Below are positions 10,680-59,644 of a DNA stretch of 64,000 nt, piece by piece. The translations under genes and the position numbers were made by a program. The notes under the pieces were generated by a model. That model was given only the letters and a program-made list of their open reading frames with translations, was not told the origin of the DNA and did no database searches. Origin of the DNA: Cristatella mucedo. Lineage: Eukaryota; Bryozoa; Phylactolaemata; Cristatellidae. The DNA lies in the NCBI GenBank assembly GCA_009760855.2, contig WPIO01000043.1:3306501-3370500 (forward strand), read 5' to 3'. The stretch's first letter is position 1. Each line of letters starts with the position of its first letter.

Positions 10680-11470
10680 GGCTCTGCGTAATTGCTCGCA
10701 CCTGCAATGCTGGTGTGACGCCGCCTCGGAGCGTGCCTGCGCCGCCGCTGCCGCTGCCGCCGGCCCATTAGAGAGGGGCTGCGGTGCCGCAGCCCCTCTC
10801 TAATGGATGTGGGCGCGCCTGTCTTACGTCGGTGCTCGACGCGTCGAGCAGCCGGTCGTTACGAAACGACTCGCGAAAGCGCGAGACTGGGGTACTTCGG
10901 GAGAAATCTAGCCTACGCTGTCCGACGCTCCGTCGAGCGCACGAGTGTGCATGACGTCGAGCTGCGCTCGCTGGCCATCGGCGAAAGCGGCGGCGGCACC
11001 ACCGCCGCCGCCGCTTCTCTTTGCCGAGCGCACGAGCGGCTGCCGGCACTGTCGGCCGGACGCTCGCCGCGGTTTTTCGTGCGCGAGCGCTCGAGAGAGA
11101 GAGCCTGACGATGACGGGCTCGACGCGACGTTGCTCCTGCTCGACGCTGCTTTCGGCCGCCGCCGCCGACGACGACGACGCCGCCGACGCCGACGCCGCC
11201 ACTGCTGATTCGCGGCAGCTGTTCACAAGCACGCTCGCCAGTCCTGTGCACCGAGCTGCGCGTGCGGACGACGACGCCGATGACGATGGACGGCGGCGAG
11301 TCGAAACGGCGTCGCTCCGGCATTGCGAGCGAGAGGGGGAGTTGGGTTGGTGGTTCGGGCAGCGGGTAGAGCGCGCTAGAGCTCACTCGGCACGCTGACG
11401 CCGTGGCGTCGGCGTCACGTGACGTAAAAATCGCTCGCGATCTAGCTCGCTGGATTACGGTCAGGGGTGC
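10680..11470. promoter_or_regulatory. CpG-rich island, possible promoter
   Basis: Dense CpG with gcgtcacgtgacgtaaaa near 11411-11428, which combines an E-box (CACGTG) and a CRE-like TGACGT. Open frames exist on both strands but are low-complexity (Arg, Asp and Ala runs) and unconvincing. No gene start could be tied to it. Confidence 0.3.
10766..10805. repeat. perfect inverted repeat, 19-bp arms, 2-bp loop
   Basis: The left arm cattagagaggggctgcgg is followed by tg and then its exact reverse complement. Symmetry stops abruptly on both sides. Confidence 0.97.
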
Positions 11471-11636
11471 GACGGAGCTGCGCTGCGATTGATGAGCGAC
11501 GAAGACGAAGATCGTGGATCGTCTCAGCTAGTCAGAAGTTTAAGTGCATTGTTATTGCAATTATTTATTTAAATTATAAAATATAAAATTGCAATGATTG
11601 CAATGTTATTGTTCTTATTATTATTATTATTATTAT

Positions 11637-12840
11637 AGAAGTTGCCGCAAGTGGCGCACCTAAGTCAAACTGCTCACTTGACACCACTCAGGGCTCAGTG
11701 CTAGGTCCGGTTCTTTTCACGGTTTATACTCTGCCTCTTGCTGATGTGACTGGCAAGCACAATCAAGGCTTTCACTTCTATGCGGTTGACAATCAGTTGT
11801 ACCTTTTCTTTGATCCCTCCCAGCCTTCGAGCACCTCAAATTCTCTCAACTCACTTGCTGCATGCATTGATGACATCCGCACATGGATGGCAGCAAATTT
11901 TCTAAAACTTAACGATGATAAAACTAACTTACTAGTTGTGGGCAAACCCAGTGTGATCCAGAGATTGGAAAGGCTGACTCTCAAAATTGGCTCTGCCAGC
12001 ATATCTCCAGTTGAATCAGCTCGAAATCTTGGTGTCATATTCCAAAGCGACCTCTCGTTAGACGACCACATCAGCTCCACAGTCAAATCCGCCTATTTTC
12101 AGCTTCATAACATTGCTAAAATTAGGGCTTGTTTAGATAAGGCTACCACGTCCAAGTTGGTCCATGCATTCGTGACATCCCGTCTCGACTTTTGCAACTC
12201 ACTGCTTACTGGCCTACCAGCATGTGCGATCAGGCGATTGCAGCTGGTGCAAAACTCTGCAGCTAGGCTTGTCTGTCGTGAGCGTACAGTTGCCACATTA
12301 CTCCACTTCTCGCCGACCTGCACTGGCTACCAGTCAAGCAACGGATTGACTTCAAGGTTTTGTCGCTCACTTTTAGGTCCCTTCATTCTATGGCTCCAGC
12401 CTATTTGTCAGATATACTACCCATCAGGCCAAGCATCGTACCACCCGCTTTTCGGAATCCAACAGTCTAGAAATACCGCATACAAACCTCAAATTCTTTG
12501 GAGACCATGCATTTAGTTCATATGCTCCCAAAGCCTGGAACTCCCTCCCGACCTGCGTCAGAACATCCCCTGACCTGACCACATTTAAAAGGAACCTAAA
12601 ACACACCTAATTAGGACAGCATTTAGTGGGTCCCTGTGATTCGTCCTTGATGTGCCACTAACCACATTTGCATGCTGACCCTGTGCATGTCACCCCTAAC
12701 CATATTATTCATTTCGTTTGTTTTTCAAGCATGATTTTACTTACCATTCAATTGCATTTCACTTTACAGCAAATGTAAAGCGCCTAGAGAGAGATTAAGT
12801 TCTCTGAGGGCGCTTTATCAAGTGAATTATTATTATTATT
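11637..12840 (+). mobile_element. LINE-A copy with partial reverse transcriptase to 3' end
   Basis: CR1/L2-group non-LTR retrotransposon, 5'-truncated inside the reverse transcriptase. An open frame of about 270 codons (11698-12516) holds QGSVLGPVLFTVY, then FHFYAVDNQLY where active copies have Y-x-D-D, so the catalytic centre is altered. The thumb-like part includes LDFCNSLLTGLP and LVQNSAARLVCRER. The frame breaks near 12300-12520. The 3' UTR carries the hairpin gcgcctagagagagatta...gggcgcttt and an ATT tail. Confidence 0.88.
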
Positions 12841-13263
12841 GAATCAAATGGCACTGGCGGTGAGCGTGAGCGAATCTCGGATTTCTTAGATGTCCTTAGA
12901 TGATTCTTAGAGGTCCCGCTCACTCGAGCGTTGGACGAAAAAACAAAAACCTACAGGTTATGCGATTCAACGGGCTCCTGTACAAAGCAAAAACAATAAT
13001 GGATCGTTTGTATAGGATCTCGAGAGAACTAAATCTCTATCCAGGTGCTTTAAAAACTCTCGGCAAAAAAGCACCAGTATCAGTGGCTGTATGCTACGCA
13101 CGGTATCGTGCTCAGACCAGCACGTAAAAGCGAGCGAGTATCAAGCTTAGGCCAAGGTGCCAAAAGAGAGAAGCGAGTAGACACTCAGGGGGCGCCGGTC
13201 TCTGCAGGACCTCTGTCTGTCTAGATGCACGGACTGAGTCGTAAATAAACAATTTATTTGCAG

Positions 13264-13425
13264 AGCGACCAAAGAGAATTTTGCACGCTGACCCTGCGAA
13301 TGCCACCCCTAACCATATATTACTCACCATTCAATTGGATTTTCTTTGCAGCAAATGTAAAGCGCCTAGAGAGAGAGATCGAGTTCTCTGAGGGCGCTTT
13401 ATCAAGTGCATTATTATTATTATTA
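13264..13425 (+). mobile_element. LINE-A 3' end
   Basis: 3' UTR words ccacccctaaccata and gcaaatgtaaagcgccta, the terminal hairpin and an ATT tail. It directly abuts a second, older 3' end. Confidence 0.8.
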
Positions 13426-13560
13426 ACCATGTTATTCTTGTCGTTTATTGAGCATGCTACCACTAACTATTCAATCCTTTGCAGCAAACATAAAGTGCCA
13501 TGGAAGAGATTGAGTTCTCCGAGGGTGCTAGATCAAAAGTATTATAATTATTAATATAAA
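13426..13560 (+). mobile_element. second, diverged LINE-A 3' end in tandem
   Basis: Contains accatgttattcttgtcg, gcagcaaacataaagtgcca and gttctccgagggtgct. It is more diverged than the copy it abuts. Confidence 0.7.
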
Positions 13561-14845
13561 TTGATGTATGTTTGAAGTCTCGCGGTCTCTCTCCAAGACG
13601 AACACCGCACCCACGAATCGCGCCGCCGCTACGAACTACATTCGACGGACACAGCTCCGGCATAAATCCGCACGCCAGCCTTAAAGGTTTATTTAGACTG
13701 CGCCCTCATTCGGGCCTGCACGCTCTCGCCAACTCTGCTAGCCAACTCTTCCCTCGGCCAATACACACACAACTCCTTACCAGAAGACCCAGCAGTAAAT
13801 GCGCATCGAAGGGCGAGATCGTGCGCAGACATCAAAAGGGGCTGCCGCCGCTCAAATCAGAGGCCGTCATTCGGTGGCTGGTCCACTTCCACCAGGTGTC
13901 CTGGCGTTATGGAGGCCCAGCTGAGGGGCCACATTTGGGGTCCGAGTCGGAGTTCGAGTCGAACGGTTCCCTGGGGCTTGGCTTAGGCTGGCCACCCTTA
14001 GCCAAAAGCTTTGCGTCGCTCCAGCCGTCTGGCGTGACGCGTCTCGGCTCCAGCGGACCGTGCAGACCTGCCTGCGTCCTGTGAATAAACAGCACAGCTA
14101 TGGCCTCCTCCTCTGACGTTGCGAGCAGCACGGGAAGAGCGGCGGGCCGCACGGTCCGCTAATGGAGCAGTCGCTGCTGGCGCTCGTGCCGCTCGTGGCG
14201 TTGCAAAGCGAATTTGCAGGTTGCAGCCAAAACCTTGCCTCGCCGCCAATCCTACCTCAAGCTCCGGCAGGCTCCCAAGCAAATTTCCAGCGGCTTAGTC
14301 AAGGTGCGCCTTAATGTAAGACTCTTTACGGAGATTAACAGAGCATAATGCGGCCATGGCATGAATGTCGAGTCGCATTATTTAGGAGTGATCTATGACC
14401 AGCCGTTTGTTTGAACGGTCAAAAGAGCTCGTCGGGCTGGCTCGCGTTCGGCCCAGCGTCGAGATATTTCTTGAGAGATGGGAGGCGAGGACTTGCGGTC
14501 CGGAGGCGGTCCACCCGGTGCAACTTCGGTCCGATTCTACAACGAGTCCCCCTATTTCATTTTGCATGCATCCTAAAAAGGCATTCTGTCTGCGAACCTT
14601 GAGGTGCAGACCTCCGGACTATCGGAAATTGGGACGCGCCCACCACTTTCGCGGAGGGTTCTAAAGAGCACTTCCGGGAGACGAACAGTCGAGAAGCCCG
14701 AAGATTCAAAGAGGAAGACTATCGCTTCCCATTAGAGAAACGCTTCCGTACTCTAATTGGGGCGAAGAAGAGATTAAATAATTGACAAGAGGGGGATTAA
14801 AGAGGGGGATTTACTAGTGTGGAATTAAAGAGAGCTACTGTAAAT
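13561..14845. other. GC-rich unclassified DNA
   Basis: An open + strand frame of 170 codons (13572-14084) has a Ser/Pro/Arg-rich composition without a recognised domain. The segment around 13697 (gactgcgccctcattcggg) has a relative near 36509, so part of this stretch is probably a repeat. No gene is called. Confidence 0.4.
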
Positions 14846-14957
14846 ACTGTAGAGCAAATGTAAATGTAAAGCGCCTAGAGAGAGAGATTGAGTTCTCTGA
14901 GGGTGCTTTATCAAGTGCATTAGTAATAATAATATTACTATTATTATTATTATTACT
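14846..14957 (+). mobile_element. LINE-A 3' end
   Basis: The terminal hairpin aaagcgcctagagagagaga...gggtgctttatcaagtgcat is followed by an interrupted ATT tail. Confidence 0.8.
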
Positions 14958-16270
14958 GCCAGGTGGCGGCGCTGCGGCTGCGCCGCTGCTGGGCCTGCCC
15001 TGCCCGGAGCAGTATGGCCGCACGCACACCTATGAAGGAGGACAGCGGTTACGCTGCTCGAGGGCCGTCGCGATACAAGATCGGGCGTCGCCTGAGTAGT
15101 CGTCGCGCGTCGGCAGAGACTAGCAGCATTACGAGGCTGCGTTCGGTGCCCAGTTCGCACCGGACGGGGAAGCCGCACATGACGCTCGAAACAGCTACCA
15201 GTTCAGAGTCGGTCGCTTGGACAGGAGGACATACAGTCTTCAGGCGGCGAGCGACAAAGGCTATAGCGTAATTTCGGTAATTGCTTTAATCCTGTTATTG
15301 CGTTAGCGAAGCCTGGCCGCAGAGAAATGCATTTGCTATCCCATGAACACCTAGTGGGCGGAGCGAGTAGGTAGCCAGATTTGGAGCAAGACTGTCGTCT
15401 TAGTCTCTTACAAACCGCAAGACCGTAGTAAGACTCGAGTAGGTAGGTTGAAGGTAGGAAGCGAGACTCGCCGTCTAAACCAGGCTTCTGAAACACTGGC
15501 GTAGGTACACCGACCGAGACACGTGCGGCATAGATATATCGCGGCATAGATACACCGTGGCATGGATACACTTATTTGGATACAGCGAGAGTGAGATCGA
15601 TCGGTCGTACTCTCCGGCCGCTTCGGCGAGCAGCACAAGCCCCACCCCCGGTTCGGCGACGTGCTTCGCCTCGCGGCGCGATTTCGCAGCCGAGCTGAAT
15701 GCTGACACTTGAGCGACAACCGGCTGTTCCGAGCTGGGCGGAGCCGTTCGCTCATGCAGCATTCCGTAGCTGCGCCGGCCAATCGCTTAGGCGCTGGGAG
15801 AGCCGGCTGCTGGAGGCGAGAATGTCTTAGAGCGTCAGCAGCCGGCCGGTCTGACGCGAATTTACCCGCGCGGCGTTCGCCCGCAGGCGGCCTACAATGG
15901 AGAGCATTTTGTTTGCGGCAGGCTTTTCTGCGTGCATCGTACGCGTTTCACGGACAGCTCGCCAAAGTACTCGATCCGCACTGTGAACGGGGCGAAGTCT
16001 GCCTGCGGCGAAGCTAGGGGCGAGGCGGCAGGCGTGGCAGGCGGCAATGCCCAGCCCGCACGGACAGACGGAAGTACCGCTGCATCGGGGGGGGGGGATT
16101 TCCCCAGGCCTTGAGTAAGGGGGGCAAGCTTGTCCCTTGCCCTCAACCAGAACCCTTGCCCCAACCTGAAAGTCTTGGCTCTGCCCCTGGGATCGGTGGC
16201 CGCGTGACCACCCACCGCCGGAGGTCATGGGCACGAGCTCTGTAGCATACCTTAAGAGCCTGAGCAGCGA
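14958..16270. other. GC-rich unclassified DNA
   Basis: No convincing exon. It holds a short imprecise tandem (15526-15585, copies of cggcatagatacac) and a G-run (16087-16097). Several Arg/Ala-rich frames look like by-products of high GC. Confidence 0.4.
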
Positions 16271-16274
16271 TTCA

Positions 16275-16286
16275 GAAGAGAGAGAC

Positions 16287-16341
<55 letters not shown>

Positions 16342-16413
16342 GAGACAGAGAGAGAGAGAGAGAAAAAGAGAGAGAGAGAAAAAAGGAGAGAGAAAAAGAG
16401 AGAGAGAGGGAGA

Positions 16414-16492
<79 letters not shown>
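16275..16492. repeat. (ACAG)n followed by (AG)n microsatellite
   Basis: About 13 ACAG units from 16288, then a long AG tract with AAAAG and GGG interruptions. Confidence 0.95.
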
Positions 16493-16493
<1 letters not shown>

Positions 16494-16630
16494 GAGCACC
16501 AGTTCTTACTGCGGACTCCATCCGGTCGCTGCCGTCGCTGCCGCTCCTGCTGTTCTCTATTTTCTGTCATCCTTCGCGCTAGTCTCTATAAAAGCTCGTC
16601 GTTAGATTGTCCCCACCCCCCCGTGCAACG

Positions 16631-16669
16631 CGATCGCCAGTCCACCAGACTCTGGTGGACTGGCGATCG
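16631..16669. repeat. perfect inverted repeat, 19-bp arms, 1-bp loop
   Basis: The arm cgatcgccagtccaccaga, a single C at 16650, then the exact reverse complement. The next 40 bp repeat pieces of the same words (ggtggcgat, ctggtggactggtgg). Confidence 0.97.
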
Positions 16670-17344
16670 TGGTGGCGATCTGGTGGACTGGTGGACCAGT
16701 CCACCGGACTCAGGTGCGAGCACAGGTTGCTGGGCGGGACTCAAATTCTCCCTTTGCAACTATCGCAACGGCCCGCGATAATGAACCTTGAACTTAGCTA
16801 CTGACTTTTAAGAACTCAAGATTGCTAATATCGTAATAGGCAGGCTTACGAACAGCGAAATATCTAATTACTTAAACCGATTTATGTACGTAAAACTTGC
16901 GACTTGGACGGCATACAGAAAGAGAATCTGAAAGCAGCACTTTTATCTTTGGCGATGATCTGCCGGTTGGCGAGCTAGTGCTCTGAGCGACAGCTATTCT
17001 CACTGCGGCATGCTAAACTGGCGGGATTTTGACTGCCGAGATACTGTCGCGGTTCTTGAATTACAATGACTAGAAACCGGCAATATCCTAAATCGTCGTT
17101 GGGCGGTATCAAAAGATTTTCCTAAAATAGGCAATCAGTTTTGCATTAGCATTCTATCCCCAGGCGGGAGTTGCGCCCGAGGCCGAGAAAGCCTGGAACT
17201 CACCCCCCCGACTGACCTCACGACATCCCCAGAGTTTAGGGCATAAAAAAATGAAGCTAAAAATGCAACAGCTTCTCACAGTTTTTGCAAGGTTTCTGTG
17301 ATCTGTCCTCTGTGTGCTTATTCGCGCTGACACGGTGCATGTTA

Positions 17345-17452
17345 AATAAATATAATTCATTTTTATAGCACCCTAAGAGAGCGAAATCTCTATTCAGGCG
17401 CTTCACATATGCCACGGGTTCGAGTACACGACCTCGATTATCTAATGCATTC
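17345..17452 (-). repeat. SINE-C copy
   Basis: Reverse orientation: tataattcatttttatagca, ctctattcaggcgcttcaca, then the B-box complement gggttcgagtacacgac. Confidence 0.7.
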
Positions 17453-17502
17453 ACGTTGACTTCAACCGTAACAGTTCACGTTGACTTCAACCGTAACAGG
17501 TA
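17453..17502. repeat. 25-bp tandem duplication
   Basis: Two copies of a unit containing ttcacgttgacttcaaccgt. Confidence 0.9.
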
Positions 17503-17827
17503 AACACCGTATCCGTGCGGCCAAACCTGCGTGTCGTGTCATCATGCTGCCACTAAACCCATTTACATGTTGACAGTTTGTCTGTTACCACTAACCATAT
17601 TATGCATGTTGACACTACGTGTTACTGCTAGTTATACGATCGTGCTTCCTCTGCAGCATGTCTAAAGTGCACAGAAAGGGATGAAGTTTTCTGAGGGCAC
17701 CAAGCAAATGTATTGTTATTATTATTATCATAAATTGCGACACAACCGAACTTGTACAGGTAGCGATGTCTTTGGCGACTTTCTGATTTCTATTCTTTAC
17801 TGGTGGCGCCGAAACAAAGAGCGTAGA

Positions 17828-17945
17828 GGGGGAGGAGGATGGGAGCTCTTAGAAGGAGGAAGGGAGGATGGGAGCTCTTAGGAGGAGGAGGGGAGGATAC
17901 AAGCTCTTAGAAGGAGAGGGGATGATGGGAGCGTTGAGGGGGGGG
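17828..17945. repeat. G-rich minisatellite, about 35-bp units
   Basis: Three to four copies with the core gggagctcttagaaggagga. Adjacent G-runs extend to about 18160. Confidence 0.75.
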
Positions 17946-18299
17946 GACAGATATTCCGTCAGACTCTGGGGGGGGGGGATTTACGGAGGGGCTGTCCTCC
18001 CGTGGATATTTCAATGGCTCAAGCTTTGGTGAAAAAAATTAGAACTAGCCTTCCTCCCGGGGGCCCTTAGCTCTTTCCTGGCGGCTACCGGTTTCCGCTG
18101 ACGGGGCAGCCGGGCTTTGAGGAGGAGTACGTGGGGGGGGGGGGGAGGCCAGGGGGACTTCCCCATGGCCTCCCCCCACGTAATCGCCAAGTTCCGCTGA
18201 GGGGGCTCTCGGGCTTTAAGAACTGTTCGTCGGGCGGCGCGCCTTCGAGGCGTTCTACCTTCTAGGAGCTTCTCCGCGAAGCGAATCCGCACCGCTTTT

Positions 18300-18560
18300 T
18301 ACTGAGATAGAGAGCGGAGAGACAGAGAGCGGAGAGATAAAGAGCGGGGAGACAAAGAGCGGAGAGATATAGAGCTGAGAGATAGAGAGCGGGGAGACAG
18401 AAAACGGGGAGACAGAGAGCGGAGAGATATAGAGCTGAGAGATAGAGAGCGTGAGACAGATAGCGGGAGATAGAGAGCGGAGAGAAAGAGAGAGCGGAGA
18501 GATAGAGAGCGGGGAGACAGAGAGGGGAGAGACAAGAGAGCAGGGTGATAGAGGCGGAGA
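18300..18560. repeat. GA-rich minisatellite
   Basis: Imperfect repeats of gagagcggagagacagagag and of gagatatagagctgagagat in about 40-60 bp higher-order blocks. Confidence 0.85.
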
Positions 18561-18894
18561 GATATAGAGTGGCAGAATAATCGGGTGCAAGCACCCCACT
18601 AGCGCCTCAGCTCACGCGCCAGAACGAGAGTTTCCAGTGGGATTGTCGTTATTCTCTACAGAGGAAGCGGCAATTTTTAGTTTCTGAGGTGGCAATATTC
18701 TTTCTTGACAGATCTGAATTGACTCGCACGTCAAATGACGCACCATCGTCGTGAAACTACGATGGGTATTGAGAAGGCTCTCAGGCAGCGAAACTTTCGA
18801 GGGAATTGTTTTGTACGCCCAAAATGGGAAATACTTATTAGACAATATTGTTATCTAAAATTTAAGAATATTTTCAACATTTCAAATTTTTTAG

Positions 18895-19009
18895 AGAGCT
18901 AAAGAGCTTGCTAAGGCTGTGAAGGTTCGGCACGCTGCTTTTGACTCTTTCTGCAGAAGGAAGCTATCAATGTTTAGATGTGATATAATTACGCAAGCCA
19001 GCAGAGCAG
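18895..19009 (+). CDS. isolated internal exon of an unidentified gene
   Basis: A 115-nt segment bounded by a strong acceptor (aacatttcaaattttttag) and a consensus donor (AGCAG|GTAAGC). The open frame contains AKELAKAVKVRHAAF and CRRKLSMFRCDIITQAS, starting in phase 0 and ending in phase 1. The composition is protein-like (basic helix with Cys) and resembles none of the repeats here. It lies between the NEK10 and RAD51AP1 3' ends on the NEK10 strand. No partner exon was found within several kb, so it may be a pseudo-exon. Confidence 0.4.
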
Positions 19010-19980
19010 GTAAGCAGCCTCGGGCTGCATCTGCAAGCGTCTTGGGCTCTACGAATGAGGACACCAGTCCCTTTATACATGGCATCCAGGAAGACTTCCC
19101 GGTGGTGCTCTTTCGGTATTGACATTTCGAATTTCCAAAAATTGGATTCAGCCTTTTTCGATCGGGGAAAGGGAGGATGACACCCCTTTTAAAAGTGCTC
19201 ATTTGCTGCGCAGAATCGGATAAAATCAGATGAAAAGTACTTTTTCAGAACCGGATGCTTCTTGCAGAAAAAGGTTTTATTTTCTTTTTAAAAGCAACGA
19301 AAAAACTCTACAGGCGAGAGGCGGGCGGGCATGCTCGCATGAGTGCCATTTATGCAAAGCTTCCGCTAGCTGCATGAATCCACAGGTGCCACGGCAAAGT
19401 CCAAAAGAATGCAACGACTAGGGCACTTCCGCTGTGCGCCTATTCATAACTGCAGTGCTTCGGTTCGGTCGCTTAGGGGGCGGGGGAGGGAGAAACATCT
19501 GATTGGCAATTTTCTTTTTATGAAAATTAGCTTTTCGAATCGTCGCGATTGGCTGCCAAACAGCGACTACCCAACCAGGCGTACCAACCGTAGCAAGCCG
19601 CCTAAGAAAGTCAACAAATGGCGGCCGGGCGGCAGTTCCTGATTGCTCAGGTTGCCGGGGCATTACCGCCGCCTAGGAGTGCACTGAGATCGAATGAGTA
19701 GCATCTGTTAGGCCTTTAGCCACCCCGCCCGCGAATGCCTCGCAGACCTCCCCGGCGTCACCACGATTCTAGGAACGATGGGCTAATGAGGCGAAATAAT
19801 TTAGAAAATAGAATTAACAATGCTACGAGTAGTTTTTTATGAACACGTTAAATGAATAACAAATATTATATATATATCATTACATACCAAGTATGTCAAG
19901 AGGCATGTCGGCATCTCAGATTCCAAGTCAAGGCGGCCTGATTCCAGCTAGGAAGTGTTTCCCAAGTCGGAGCCTGCTTA
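19010..19980. other. unique-looking DNA, no recognised gene
   Basis: Mixed composition with short open frames only. No repeat family from this window was recognised. Confidence 0.4.
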
Positions 19981-19984
19981 GACC

Positions 19985-20250
19985 AGAACGCCGTGGACAA
20001 ACTGGCTCAGGCGTTTGTGATATCGAATCTAGACTTCCGTTGTTGGCCTTCTTTAGGACTTCCGGTCTGTGCGGTTTAATCGAATGTAAGCGGTGCACAG
20101 CTCAGCCGCTCGTCTGGTTCGTCCTCAACTGCAAAGCTACCTCACTGCACCACTTCTGTCTAAGCTTCAATGGCTCCAGCGGTCGATTGTCCAATCGACA
20201 GCGGGAGCCTCTTGCTGGCCTCATACAGGTCGCTTGTACTTCGCTTCTGC
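19985..20250 (+). mobile_element. degenerate LINE-A reverse-transcriptase fragment
   Basis: The frame from atatcgaatctagacttccg parallels the LINE-A stretch SRLDFCNSLLTGLP through LVQNSAARLV. Here it reads SRLPLLAFFRTSGLCGLI and AQPLVWFVLN with many substitutions. Confidence 0.6.
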
Positions 20251-21691
20251 TGTCCCTATACAAATGTGTGTGCGTGTCAGTGTGTATGTGCTTGCGTGCG
20301 AACGCGTGTTGCAGGGGTGTTTGTGTGTGTGGATGTGTATGTGTGTGTAGGTGGGTGTATGTGATATGAGGTGGATGCGTGTGTTTACGGGAACGTGCCA
20401 CTTTGGCAATTTGTGTGGATCGCACCTGTGAGCTTTAACATGCACATATGCCAGTATCTCTCGCTCTCTTTTTTTTCATTGTTCCCATGTGCTGTGCATG
20501 CTCACCAGGGCACAATTCAATTCGTATTACTATACAGAGTCCGACTAATCAGGGGGCCCACACTGCCTTCATGAGTGTTCTAGCATGCACGTCCAAGTGT
20601 GATACTGAACGTGTAAGCGGTTATATTGTGACAGTACTTGAGATTATTTGAAGTCCCTGAATTATAAGGGTTAGGAACCGGCTATGCCACAAGTTACGGT
20701 TAGGTGGCACACCTAGCCAAATTCACTAGGTGGTTAGTTAATTTTATTCAGATCTTTGAGCCAAGGGTTCGAGCCAGAGATTTATACTTTTCGGACTTGG
20801 AAACGAGTTGTTTGCTATCACTGGTGCAACGGATGCATATCGTGCAGCCACTGTGGCTGCCAAGTACGCTCCTACATGTACTTGTCATGCTACGGTATGG
20901 CACTCATTGTTACAAGAATACTACTACATTTATAGAGCACATTTAGAGAGCTTGATCGTTTTCTAGGGACAATCCATCGGCCCGACGGAGTGGGCATGTT
21001 TTTTCTGGCCTAGTGTGCCTTATTGACCTCCTGAAATGGCCTAGTAGTCCGAAAACATGGTCGACATCTGCCGTAGGGTTTTGCACCACCGGTACGCACC
21101 TTATTGCAAAGAGTTACGAAGACCGAGTAAGACAAGTTTAGACAGGACGTCACACCGCAAAGAACATACATGCAGCGGTCGCAAGATCGGTACACCAACT
21201 ATGTTTCCGAACTCGGTGCAAACTCGGTACAAACAGGCTGCCACGAGCTTCACGGTTATGCACAATGGGTATATTACAACATGTGCTCAGTCACCGACTC
21301 AGAAACATCCAGCATTGTAAAAAACGCTGCACACTAAGAATCGGCAGCAGTAAATCGCTTGCTGCCCCCAGTCCACGTCACGTGGCCGATTCTTGGTGGG
21401 AGCCACAGGTGCGACCAATCTAGCCATTATCGACACACAGGTGCGTTAAGCTGCCCAGCACTAAACTCAGCTCAGACCACATTCCGCTGCCTACCGCTGC
21501 TGCTTGCTGGGAAGCTGCACCGTCAAACTAGTTTGAGGTAATGCCCTCGTGCATTACGTGATGACGCACTCTTTGAATCCCGCTGTCTGCACATCAGAGG
21601 CATCGGCAGCTGGGCTCATCGCCGCAGGGCTGCCGATGCCTCGACGGGGTCATCGGCACAAGCAGGCAACAAGTCGGCTGATGGCCAGTTG
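20250..21691. other. no recognised gene; 3' flank of RAD51AP1
   Basis: It holds GT-rich DNA at 20265-20360 and a possible SINE-C relic at 20755-20960 (agggttcgagccagag, tttatagagcacatttagag). An AATAAA on the - strand near 20742-20747 is about 950 nt past the RAD51AP1 stop and is a weak candidate polyadenylation signal. Confidence 0.4.
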
Positions 21692-59038
<37,347 letters not shown>

Positions 59039-59340
59039 CACATCAGTTGAAGATGCCCGCGCAACTGCGGGACCGTGTAAGACTCGCTGTAGGTATGTAA
59101 CGTCTAGACCCACCCCCGCCCAGGTCACCGGATGGAGGTCGAACCTCCGCCGCCGCGGCTACCGAACCGCAACGCGACACCGTGCTTCAGAGAAGTTGCC
59201 CTGCTGCGGTTGAGACCGTCTGCGCTAGTGTAAGTGCGTGATAGCACGACTCGGTGCTGCTGCTTTCTGGCGAGCTGTTGCGTTCGTATCCGAAGTAGCG
59301 CCAGTGCCGCTGCGACATTTTCGCCGTCCATCGGGTGGTC
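59039..59340 (-). promoter_or_regulatory. probable RAD51AP1 5' region, CpG-rich
   Basis: GC- and CpG-rich DNA directly upstream of the ATG. A short open frame 59331-59125 begins MDGENVAAALALLRIRTQQL and could be an upstream ORF or a non-homologous 5' exon. No TATA box was seen. Confidence 0.4.
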
Positions 59341-59644
59341 AGTCGACAGCTCTTGCCTTGAGATGCCTCTGAATTCCGATCATTGAAGGCTGCCTTTTAA
59401 ATGACCAAGTTTTGCAGCTCTCAGCCCATAGAAAGGTTCCTGCTAACGGTGCGGGGTTGGTGGTACTGGATGTTAAGAGTTCTCTCCACCACAAACAGAC
59501 CGTCTTATGATTTTTGCCAAGCATTAACAGGGAGCGACAATAAATTTGACAGGAGCCACCATTACACTTTCTTCAGGGTACGATATTTTAATGCAACCTT
59601 GGCTACGATTCCAGGCTGCGTGCCAGGGCAGTGCACGATTTTTA

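Larger units (their letters stand above)
17157..17740 (+). mobile_element. old LINE-A 3' end split by a SINE-C insertion
   Basis: The left part (17157-17345) has gaaagcctggaactcac and gtgtgcttattcgcgctgac. The right part (about 17520-17740) has catgctgccactaaaccc, aaagtgcacagaaaggga and an ATT tail. A SINE-C copy and a 25-bp tandem lie between. Confidence 0.65.

Noticed and set aside
13572-14084. 170-codon + strand frame in GC-rich DNA
   Set aside because: Low-complexity Ser/Pro/Arg composition, no domain, no splice context; GC-rich DNA often lacks stops.
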